7,086 bases of DNA from an uncultured Clostridia bacterium (GTDB taxonomy: Bacteria; Bacillota; Clostridia; TANB77; RGIG9151): the NCBI GenBank assembly GCA_934500865.1, contig CAKSUD010000075.1:1-7086 (forward strand), in the 5' to 3' direction. Shown piece after piece: positions 1-6,135 of this stretch (position 1 is its first letter; each line of letters starts with the position of its first letter). The notes below the pieces were generated by a model. That model was given only the letters and a program-made list of their open reading frames with translations. It had not been told where the DNA came from and did not search any database. A program made the position numbers and the translations under genes.

Positions 1-25
1 CATATGATTTAAATATTGCAAAAAC

Positions 26-68
26 GTACCAATAATGATAAAATTAATCATTATTGGTATATTTTTTT
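26..68 (+). terminator. Intrinsic terminator or attenuator hairpin upstream of the AlaRS gene
   Basis: Bases 27-39 (TACCAATAATGAT) are the exact reverse complement of 47-59 (ATCATTATTGGTA). They form a 13-bp stem with a 7-base loop (40-46), extended by a possible G-U pair (26/60). A run of seven T follows at 62-68, and A bases at 20-24 could pair with part of it. This is the form of a factor-independent terminator, although the stem is AT-rich. The T run ends one base before the SD of the AlaRS gene (GAGAGG, 69-74), so no promoter fits between them. Either it ends an upstream transcript (one frame has a stop at 10-12) with read-through into the AlaRS gene, or it is a leader attenuator. No T-box sequence (GGTGGNACC type) is seen in the visible leader. 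Confidence 0.7.
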
Positions 69-84
69 GAGAGGAATGAGAAAT

Positions 85-1860
85 ATGTATTCTGCTAAAG
101 AGATTAGAAGTAAATATTTAAAGTTTTTTAATGAGAAAGGTCATGCGATTATAGATAGTGCATCAGTTATTCCGGAAAACGACCCTACTGTTTTGTTTAC
201 AACAGCGGGTATGCATCCATTAGTACCATATCTACTTGGTGAACCACATCCGGAGGGAACAAGACTTACAGATGTTCAAAAGTGTATAAGAACAGGGGAC
301 ATCGATGAAGTTGGCGATGATACACACTGCACATTTTTTGAGATGCTTGGTAACTGGTCCTTAGGAGATTATTTTAAGAAAGAGGCTATATCTTGGAGTT
401 TTGAATTTTTAACTTCTAAGGAATGGCTCGGACTTGATAAAGATGATTTATATTTTACAGTTTTTGCAGGTAACGGTAATGCACCTAAGGATGAAGAAGC
501 ATTTAATTATTGGGTAGAGGCAGGAGTAGAGCCTAGCCACATATTCTTTACAGAAAGGCATAACTGGTGGGGACCTGCAGGAAAAACAGGGCCTTGTGGA
601 CCTGATACAGAGATGTTTATTGATACCGGAAAGCCTAAATGCTGTCCTGAATGTGATCCTTCTTGTGACTGTGGAAAATACGTTGAAATTTGGAATGATG
701 TATTTATGCAATATGAAAAAACGGCTGAAGGAAACTTTATTCCATTAAAGAAGAAAAACGTAGATACAGGAATGGGACTTGAGAGAATTCTTGTTGCGTT
801 AAATGGCGGTTCTGTTTTTGACACAGATTTATACACAAATGCAATGAACAAAATTGCTGAATTATCGGGTAAAGATATTAAAAATAACGTAGAGTATAAG
901 AGAGCAGCGAGAATCGTGGCTGACCACACAAGGACTGCAATGGTTATTATAGGCGATAGACGTGGAGTTACACCTTCAAATGTAGACCAAGGTTATGTAT
1001 TAAGAAGATTAATTCGTCGTGCTATAAGATATGCTATGAAGCTTGAAATGCCTGAAAATTCATTATCGGTTTTAGCAGATATATTAATTAATGAATATAA
1101 AGATGTTTATAGTGAATTTGAACAAAACAGAAATAAGATTTTAGATGAACTTGCATTAGAAGAAAAGAGATTTTCAAGGACATTAAAACAAGGCGAGAAA
1201 GAGTTTGAAAAGCTTGTTTCTAAGGGAGTTAAGAAAATAGATGGAGAGACTGCATTCCATTTGTATGATACTTATGGATATCCTCTTGAATTAACAGTTG
1301 AAATGGCGCGTGAGAATGGGATAGAAGTAGACGAAGAAGGCTTTAAGGCTTGCTTTGAAAAACATCAACAATTATCTAAAGCCGGTTCAAGCCAAAGATT
1401 TGAATGTGGACTTGCTGATCACTCAGAAGAAACAACTAAGCTTCATACAGCAACTCACTTATTACATGCAGCACTTAGAAAGGTTTTAGGACCTCAAGTT
1501 TCTCAAAAAGGTAGCAATATTACTCCTGAGAGATTACGTTTTGATTTCTCTTTTGAAAGAAAAATGACTCCGGAAGAAATTGCTGAAGTTGAGAAGTTAG
1601 TAAATGAATGGATTAATGCAAAGTATGATGTCGTTTGTGAGGAAATGGCAGTTAACGAAGCTAAAGAACAAGGTGCGATAGGTTTATTCGAATCAAAGTA
1701 CGGAGATAGAGTTAAGGTATATACAATGGGACCTGTTTCAAAAGAAATTTGTGGCGGACCTCATGCTAAAAATACCGGAGATTTGGTTAATTTTAAGATT
1801 AAGAAAGAAGAGAGTTCTTCTGCCGGAGTTAGACGTATTAAAGCGACTATTAATAATTAA
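85..1860 (+). CDS. alaS: Compact alanine--tRNA ligase (catalytic, tRNA-recognition and editing domains; no C-Ala)
   Basis: A class II aminoacyl-tRNA synthetase of 591 residues that should charge tRNA-Ala with alanine in the cytoplasm. ATG at 85 is chosen because GAGAGG (69-74) lies 10 bases upstream; ATG 76 and TTG 16 are in frame but lie against the SD or before the terminator hairpin. The catalytic domain shows FTTAGM (38-43), TFFEMLGNWSLGDYF (83-97), the GPCGPDTEMF segment (169-178) and motif 3 GMGLERI (229-235). The tRNA-recognition domain follows, with RRLIRRAIRYA and the YDTYGYP segment. The editing domain has the zinc ligands of HTATH (H454, H458) and CGGPH (C556, H560). Standard bacterial AlaRS is about 875 residues. 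This one jumps from the tRNA-recognition domain straight to the editing domain without the FYAESGGQ-type beta-barrel, and ends just after the AGVRRI motif, so C-Ala is absent. A cysteine cluster (C186, C187, C190, C194, C196) sits in the catalytic domain. The termini match family landmarks, so this looks like a natural short form rather than a broken gene. Whether it is the cell's only AlaRS cannot be told here. Confidence 0.9.
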   Translation: MYSAKEIRSKYLKFFNEKGHAIIDSASVIPENDPTVLFTTAGMHPLVPYLLGEPHPEGTRLTDVQKCIRTGDIDEVGDDTHCTFFEMLGNWSLGDYFKKEAISWSFEFLTSKEWLGLDKDDLYFTVFAGNGNAPKDEEAFNYWVEAGVEPSHIFFTERHNWWGPAGKTGPCGPDTEMFIDTGKPKCCPECDPSCDCGKYVEIWNDVFMQYEKTAEGNFIPLKKKNVDTGMGLERILVALNGGSVFDTDLYTNAMNKIAELSGKDIKNNVEYKRAARIVADHTRTAMVIIGDRRGVTPSNVDQGYVLRRLIRRAIRYAMKLEMPENSLSVLADILINEYKDVYSEFEQNRNKILDELALEEKRFSRTLKQGEKEFEKLVSKGVKKIDGETAFHLYDTYGYPLELTVEMARENGIEVDEEGFKACFEKHQQLSKAGSSQRFECGLADHSEETTKLHTATHLLHAALRKVLGPQVSQKGSNITPERLRFDFSFERKMTPEEIAEVEKLVNEWINAKYDVVCEEMAVNEAKEQGAIGLFESKYGDRVKVYTMGPVSKEICGGPHAKNTGDLVNFKIKKEESSSAGVRRIKATINN

Positions 1861-1889
1861 GGAATTTAAGATAGAAAGTGAGAAGTATT

Positions 1890-2126
1890 ATGAAAGACCT
1901 TTATATTGTTATTAATGAAACAAAAGATGGCAAATATTACGGAGAATGTCCAATGCTAAAGGGGTATAAGTTACAGGGAGATTCGATTAATGAAGTTAAA
2001 AGTAATATGTTAGAGGCTGTTAGGATATACTTAGAGAACAATATAAATTTTATGGAAAATGAAGTTAAAAGTGCAAGTATTATAGATACTCACCAAAAAA
2101 GGAGTAGTGTTACTCCTAAATGGTAG
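1890..2126 (+). CDS. HicB-like (UPF0150-type) small protein, orphan
   Basis: A 78-residue protein with the pattern of the HicB antitoxin N-terminal fold: an opening beta-strand (LYIVINE, 4-10), then DGKYYGECPMLKGY (13-26), a GD turn (30-31) and an amphipathic helix (NEVKSNMLEAVRIYLEN, 34-50). HicB proteins normally neutralise a HicA mRNA-interferase encoded next door. No HicA (about 60 residues with a GSHH-type motif) is encoded on either side, and no DNA-binding domain (ribbon-helix-helix or helix-turn-helix) follows the fold. The tail (about 53-78) is short and polar. ATG 1890 is preferred over GTG 1878 because GTGAG/AGAAG (1878-1885) can act as its SD; the case is not strong, and the GTG start would add four residues. 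It begins 29 bases after the AlaRS stop and is probably cotranscribed. Antitoxin function is not established; stand-alone HicB-like proteins are common and mostly uncharacterised. Confidence 0.72.
   Translation: MKDLYIVINETKDGKYYGECPMLKGYKLQGDSINEVKSNMLEAVRIYLENNINFMENEVKSASIIDTHQKRSSVTPKW
1989..2072 (+). repeat. 15-bp perfect direct repeat inside the HicB-like gene
   Basis: AATGAAGTTAAAAGT occurs at 1989-2003 and again at 2058-2072. The offset is 69 bases, exactly 23 codons, so both copies encode N-E-V-K-S in the same frame. The copies sit at the start of the predicted long helix and in the C-terminal tail. This could be a trace of an internal duplication that built the tail, or chance in AT-rich, lysine- and asparagine-rich coding sequence. 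Confidence 0.6.
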
Positions 2127-2133
2127 TTAGGAG
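2100..2133 (+). promoter_or_regulatory. Two mutually exclusive hairpins over the SD of the 77-residue gene
   Basis: Hairpin A pairs AGGAGTA (2100-2106) with TACTCCT (2111-2117) around a 4-base loop. Hairpin B pairs CTCCTAA (2113-2119) with TTAGGAG (2127-2133) around a 7-base loop. They share CTCCT and cannot both form. Hairpin B covers most of the SD (AGGAGG, 2129-2134) of the gene that starts at 2144, while hairpin A leaves it free. Both lie over the last codons and stop of the HicB-like gene, so ribosomes ending that gene would melt or reset them. The pairings are read directly from the sequence; a role in translational coupling is inference. Neither hairpin has a T run, so they are not terminators. 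Confidence 0.4.
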
Positions 2134-2143
2134 GAACATTTAT

Positions 2144-2377
2144 ATGTCAGAGTTAGATTTAGACGCATTTTCAAAAAAATATTCTTTTGCTATTGATGGG
2201 CTTAAAATGAGAATTACAGATAGTGAAAAAAAGAAAATGCTTAATCAAAAATTATATAATGACTTTATTAGTAATAATGTAAATATGAACGAACTAGGCA
2301 GGTCTTTAGAGTTATTTTATCAAGGAAATGTCTTTGGACAAGTTCAGTTTAATAAATATGTTGAGAAATATAAATAA
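2144..2377 (+). CDS. Hypothetical protein, 77 residues
   Basis: I do not recognise this protein. It starts at ATG 2144, nine bases after a full AGGAGG (2129-2134); the in-frame ATG at 2120 lies before that SD and overlaps the end of the preceding gene. It begins 17 bases after the HicB-like stop and ends 29 bases before leuS, so it is very likely part of the same transcript. It has no cysteine or tryptophan, no signal peptide and no membrane segment. It is rich in Lys, Asn, Asp, Glu and aromatic residues and looks mainly helical, with a charged KKYSF segment near residues 11-15, a SEKKKM segment near 27-32 and a basic end (KYVEKYK). It lacks the features of HicA (small dsRBD-like fold with a catalytic histidine in a GSHH context). 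Partnership with the HicB-like protein is only suggested by position. Confidence 0.7.
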   Translation: MSELDLDAFSKKYSFAIDGLKMRITDSEKKKMLNQKLYNDFISNNVNMNELGRSLELFYQGNVFGQVQFNKYVEKYK

Positions 2378-2406
2378 GCTATATAGGTTTGAAAGGTGTG
2401 AAGTCA

Positions 2407-4821
2407 ATGAGTAATTACAATCCAAAAGAGTTTGAAAAAAAATGGCAAGATTTTTGGGAAGAGAAAGGTGTTTTTCATGCGAAAAATGATTTTTCAAAAC
2501 CTAAGTTTTATGGTTTAATTGAATTTCCTTATCCTTCTGCACAAGGATTACACGTAGGCCATCCACGTTCATATACGGGAATGGATATTATAGCCAGAAA
2601 AAGACGATTAGAAGGATATAATGTTTTATATCCGATAGGTTGGGATGCTTTTGGATTGCCGACAGAGAATCACGCTATAAAGACAGGAATTCATCCTGCC
2701 ATTGTAACTAAAAATAATGTTGCAAATTTTACTAAGCAATGTAAATCCCTAGGTTTTTCATTTGACTGGTCAAGAGAAATAAATACAACAGACCCTGCAT
2801 ACTTTAAATGGACACAATGGATTTTCTTGAAATTGTTTGAAAAGGGACTTGCGTATAAGACAGAAATGCCTGTTAACTGGTGTACTTCCTGCCAGGTTGG
2901 ACTTGCTAACGAAGAGGTTGTAAACGGAGTTTGCGAGAGATGCGGTGGAGAAGTTGTTAGACGTGTTAAGAGCCAATGGATGCTAAAAATTACTGAATAT
3001 GCAGACAAGCTACTAGAAGGATTAAACGAAGTTGATTTTTTAGATAAGATTAAGTCTCAACAAACCTATTGGATTGGTAAATCTGAGGGTGCGGAAGTTG
3101 ATTTTAAGTTAGCTAATGTAGATCATAGCCTAAGAGTATTTACAACAAGAGCAGATACATTATTCGGAGCTACTTATATGGTTATATCTCCTGAACATCC
3201 GATGATTGAGAAGTTTGCAGATAAAATTGAAAATGTTAATGAATTAAGAGAATATAGAGAATTAGCAGCTAAGAAATCAGAGTTTGAGAGAACTGAAGTT
3301 GCTAAGGATAAGACCGGTGTTGAAATAAAAGGAATTAGAGCGATTAACCCTGTAACCGGAAAAGAAATACCTATTTGGGTTTCAGATTATGTGCTAATGA
3401 CTTATGGTACAGGTGCTATTATGGCAGTTCCTGCACATGATGATAGAGACTGGGCTTTTGCAAAGAAGTTTAATTTACCTATCATAGAAGTTGTAGGTGG
3501 TGGAAAGAATGTACAAGAGGAAGCATATACAGATGTTGAAGACGGTGTAATGGTTAATTCAGGATTCTTGACAGGTCTTAAAGTTAAAGACGCAATTGAA
3601 AAAATGAAACAATACCTTGAAGAAAAGGGTATAGGAAAGAGAAAAGTTAATTATAAACTTCGTGACTGGGTTTTCTCAAGACAAAGATATTGGGGCGAAC
3701 CTATTCCACTTGTTAATTGCGAAAAATGTGGTTGGGTTGCCATTCCTGAAAGTGAGTTGCCATTAAAATTACCTGAAATAAAAGATTTTAAGCCTACTGA
3801 AAATGGCGAATCACCGCTGGCTAAAGCAACAGACTGGATTAATACAACTTGTCCTTGCTGTGGAGGTCCTGCAAAGCGTGAAACAGACACAATGCCACAA
3901 TGGGCAGGGTCATCTTGGTATTTCTTGAGATATATTGATCCTCATAATGATAAGGAATTTGCAAACAAGGAATTATTAAAATATTGGTTACCGGTTGATT
4001 GGTATAATGGTGGAATGGAACACACAACATTGCATTTGTTGTATTCAAGATTTTGGCACAGATTTTTATATGACATTGGCTTAGTTCCTACAAAAGAGCC
4101 ATACCAAAAGAGAACATCTCAAGGTATGATTTTAGGAGAAAATAATGAGAAAATGTCTAAATCTCGTGGTAATGTAATTAATCCGGATGACATTATTAAT
4201 GAATACGGAACAGATACAATGCGTGTGTATGAAATGTTCATGGGAGATTTTTCACAAGCTGCCCCTTGGTCAAATAAAGGTGTTACGGGATGCAGAAAGT
4301 TCTTGGAGAGAGTTTGGAAAGCTCAAGAGTTTATGACTGACTCTGATGAGATAAGTAAAGACTTGGAGAAGGACATTCATATAACAATTCAAAAGGTAAG
4401 TGAAGATATTGAAAGAATGAAATTTAATACAGCAATTGCTGCACTTATGTCTTTACTTAACACATATTATGCAAAAGGCAGTATAACAAGAGGAGATATG
4501 AGAGTATTTTTAATCTTGTTAAATCCTATGGCTCCGCATATCACAGAAGAAATTTGGTTTAGCAATAACTTCGGTGGATATGTTCACGAGCAAAAGTGGC
4601 CTGAATTTGATGCAAGTAAGATTGTTGAAGATGAGGTTGAAGTGCCTGTTCAGGTAAATGGAAAGCTAAGAGGCGTAGTAAAAGTACCTAAAGAAGCAAC
4701 ACAAGATGAAATAATGGAAGTTGCAAAGAATACAGAAGCAATTTCAGAATACTTAGAAGGTAAGGAAATTGTTAAAGTTATTTTTGTAAAAGGCCGAATA
4801 TTCAATGTGGTTGTAAAATAA
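2407..4821 (+). CDS. leuS: Leucine--tRNA ligase
   Basis: A class Ia synthetase that activates leucine with ATP and charges tRNA-Leu, and hydrolyses mischarged products in its CP1 editing domain. The length of 804 residues is normal for a bacterial enzyme. ATG 2407 is chosen because AAAGGTG (2392-2398) lies 8 bases upstream and the family begins with this YNPKEFEKKWQ segment; TTG 2389 overlaps that SD. Visible elements in order: PYPSAQGLHVGH with the HIGH-type motif at 49-52; a first zinc module with C159, C162, C176 and C179; the editing-site threonine-rich TTRADTLFG (246-254); GTGAIMAVPAHDDRD (334-348), whose last Asp corresponds to the editing aspartate; catalytic DWVFSRQRYWGEP (420-432); a second cysteine group (C438, C441, C482, C484, C485); KMSKS at 582-586; then the anticodon-binding helices and the C-terminal domain (VQVNGKLRG onward). 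No key residue is missing. It is the last gene of the proposed synthetase cluster. Confidence 0.97.
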   Translation: MSNYNPKEFEKKWQDFWEEKGVFHAKNDFSKPKFYGLIEFPYPSAQGLHVGHPRSYTGMDIIARKRRLEGYNVLYPIGWDAFGLPTENHAIKTGIHPAIVTKNNVANFTKQCKSLGFSFDWSREINTTDPAYFKWTQWIFLKLFEKGLAYKTEMPVNWCTSCQVGLANEEVVNGVCERCGGEVVRRVKSQWMLKITEYADKLLEGLNEVDFLDKIKSQQTYWIGKSEGAEVDFKLANVDHSLRVFTTRADTLFGATYMVISPEHPMIEKFADKIENVNELREYRELAAKKSEFERTEVAKDKTGVEIKGIRAINPVTGKEIPIWVSDYVLMTYGTGAIMAVPAHDDRDWAFAKKFNLPIIEVVGGGKNVQEEAYTDVEDGVMVNSGFLTGLKVKDAIEKMKQYLEEKGIGKRKVNYKLRDWVFSRQRYWGEPIPLVNCEKCGWVAIPESELPLKLPEIKDFKPTENGESPLAKATDWINTTCPCCGGPAKRETDTMPQWAGSSWYFLRYIDPHNDKEFANKELLKYWLPVDWYNGGMEHTTLHLLYSRFWHRFLYDIGLVPTKEPYQKRTSQGMILGENNEKMSKSRGNVINPDDIINEYGTDTMRVYEMFMGDFSQAAPWSNKGVTGCRKFLERVWKAQEFMTDSDEISKDLEKDIHITIQKVSEDIERMKFNTAIAALMSLLNTYYAKGSITRGDMRVFLILLNPMAPHITEEIWFSNNFGGYVHEQKWPEFDASKIVEDEVEVPVQVNGKLRGVVKVPKEATQDEIMEVAKNTEAISEYLEGKEIVKVIFVKGRIFNVVVK

Positions 4822-4832
4822 GTCAATATAAA

Positions 4833-4870
4833 CATTTTTACGGAACGGTCTTTACCGTTCCATAAAAATG
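4833..4870. repeat. 38-bp near-perfect inverted repeat between leuS and ackA
   Basis: CATTTTTA (4833-4840) pairs with TAAAAATG (4863-4870) and GGAACGGT (4842-4849) pairs with ACCGTTCC (4854-4861), with one C/A mismatch (4841/4862) and a CTTT loop. That gives 16 paired bases out of 17. A normal intrinsic terminator has a stem followed by T; here the T run is before the GC core and the A run after it on both strands, and no T run follows the whole structure. It is therefore not a canonical terminator for leuS in either direction. It could be a stable mRNA processing or stability hairpin, a palindromic operator upstream of ackA, or a small dispersed palindromic element. The ackA SD begins 26 bases after it. 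Confidence 0.75.
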
Positions 4871-4910
4871 CAAATAGTAACATTAAAATATAAATAAAGG
4901 AGAATTTTAA

Positions 4911-6104
4911 ATGAAAATATTAGTTATTAATTGTGGAAGTTCATCTCTTAAGTATCAATTGATTAATATGGAAACAGAAGAGGTTATGGCAAAGGGAATT
5001 TGTGAAAAGATAGGTTTAAGTGATTCTTTCCATAAGCACAAGACTGCTAGCGGTGTAGAGGTTACATATACAAATCCATTACCTACTCATGCAGAAGCTA
5101 TGAAGTCGGTTTTAGCATCTTTAACAGATGAAAAAGTTGGTGTTATTAAATCTTTAGACGAGATTAATGCAGTAGGTCACAGAGTAGTGCAAGGTGGAAG
5201 CATATTTAAGGGTGCTACATTAATAAATGAAGAAGTAACTAAACAAATCGAAGATTTAGCTGTTTTAGCACCATTACACAATAAAGCTCATGCTTTGGGA
5301 ATAAGAATGTGTGCAGAAGCTTTGCCAGGAGTTCCTATGGTTGCAGTATTTGACACATCTTTCCATCAAACAATGCCTGATAAAGCATATATGTATGGTT
5401 TACCTTATGAAATGTATGAAAAGAACAAGGTAAGAAAATATGGAGCTCATGGAACCTCTCATAAATATGTTTCATTAAAGGCTGCCCAAATGCTTGGAAA
5501 GAAACCAGAAGATACAAAACTTATTATTTGTCATTTAGGAAATGGTTCTAGTATTACAGCCGTAGATGGTGGTAAGTCAGTTGATACGACTATGGGATTT
5601 ACTCCACTTGATGGTTTAATGATGGGAACAAGATGCGGTTCAATTGATCCTGCTATTATTCCTTATATAATGGAAAACTGTGGAATTAAAGAAGAAGAAT
5701 TAAATGACTTTATGAATAAAAAATGTGGAATGCAAGGTATCTCAGGAGTAAGCAGTGACTTTAGGGATTTATGGATTGCTGCTGGAGAAGGTAACAAGAG
5801 AGCTAAACTTGCATTGGATATGTTCATTTATCAAGTAAAGAGATACATCGGAGCTTATATGGCTGTATTAAATGGCGTTGACGCTATTGTATTTACTGCT
5901 GGAATTGGAGAAAATGATTACGATGTAAGAAGATATGCTGTTGAAGGACTTGAAAACTTAGGAATTGAAATGGATGTTGAAAAAAATAATGTAAAAGGAA
6001 AACAAATTGATGTAACAGGTAAGAACAGTAAGGTTAAGGTTCTTGTTATTCCTACAAACGAAGAGTTAATGATAGCTAAGGAAACTATGGCAATGATTAA
6101 GTAA
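4911..6104 (+). CDS. ackA: Acetate kinase
   Basis: Interconverts acetyl phosphate plus ADP with acetate plus ATP in the cytoplasm, the substrate-level ATP step of anaerobic fermentation. The 397 residues match the family length. The start is fixed by AAAGGAG (4896-4902) eight bases before ATG 4911 and by the family N-terminus. Residues expected from the well-studied Methanosarcina enzyme fall at identical numbers: N7 in the VINCGSSSLK phosphate loop, R91 in GHRVVQGG, H123 in APLHNKAH, D148 in VFDTSFHQTMP, H180 in YGAHGTSHK, R241 in GLMMGTRCGS and E384 near the C-terminus. The nucleotide-binding HLGNGSSITAV (208-218) and FTAGIGEND segments of the ASKHA fold are also present. Its usual partner, phosphotransacetylase (pta), is not in this window. 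The 89-base gap after leuS contains an inverted repeat but no promoter I can defend, so separate transcription is likely but not shown. Confidence 0.98.
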   Translation: MKILVINCGSSSLKYQLINMETEEVMAKGICEKIGLSDSFHKHKTASGVEVTYTNPLPTHAEAMKSVLASLTDEKVGVIKSLDEINAVGHRVVQGGSIFKGATLINEEVTKQIEDLAVLAPLHNKAHALGIRMCAEALPGVPMVAVFDTSFHQTMPDKAYMYGLPYEMYEKNKVRKYGAHGTSHKYVSLKAAQMLGKKPEDTKLIICHLGNGSSITAVDGGKSVDTTMGFTPLDGLMMGTRCGSIDPAIIPYIMENCGIKEEELNDFMNKKCGMQGISGVSSDFRDLWIAAGEGNKRAKLALDMFIYQVKRYIGAYMAVLNGVDAIVFTAGIGENDYDVRRYAVEGLENLGIEMDVEKNNVKGKQIDVTGKNSKVKVLVIPTNEELMIAKETMAMIK

Positions 6105-6135
6105 TTCACAAATGAGAACAGAGGGAAAAACTTAT

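Noticed and set aside
1..68. T-box leader for an aminoacyl-tRNA synthetase gene
   Set aside because: The hairpin position would suit one, but no GGTGGNACC-type T-box or specifier stem is present in the visible leader; more upstream sequence would be needed.
16..84. N-terminal extension of AlaRS from TTG 16 or ATG 76
   Set aside because: The extension would translate through a terminator hairpin and its T run, and no SD precedes TTG 16. ATG 76 is only one base after GAGAGG, while ATG 85 has correct spacing.
448..929. Minus-strand open frames opposite the AlaRS gene
   Set aside because: They are shadows of a strongly conserved + strand gene, have no sensible SD and show no recognisable protein features. 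The same applies to the minus-strand frames opposite leuS, ackA and lgt.
1878..1889. GTG 1878 as the start of the HicB-like gene
   Set aside because: The nearest SD-like GGAA is 13 bases away, and the HicB fold begins just after ATG 1890; this is kept as a minor alternative.
2144..2377. 77-residue protein as a HicA toxin
   Set aside because: No GSHH-type motif, no dsRBD-like pattern and too many acidic helical segments; adjacency to a HicB-like gene alone is insufficient.
4833..4870. Canonical intrinsic terminator of leuS
   Set aside because: The stem is good, but the A run is downstream and the T run upstream of the core on both strands, the reverse of a terminator.
4822..4910. Sigma-A promoter for ackA
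   Set aside because: Several -10-like strings (TAAAAT 4884-4889, TATAAA 4889-4894, TATAAA 4827-4832) exist in this AT-rich gap, but none has a recognisable -35 at 16-18 bases.
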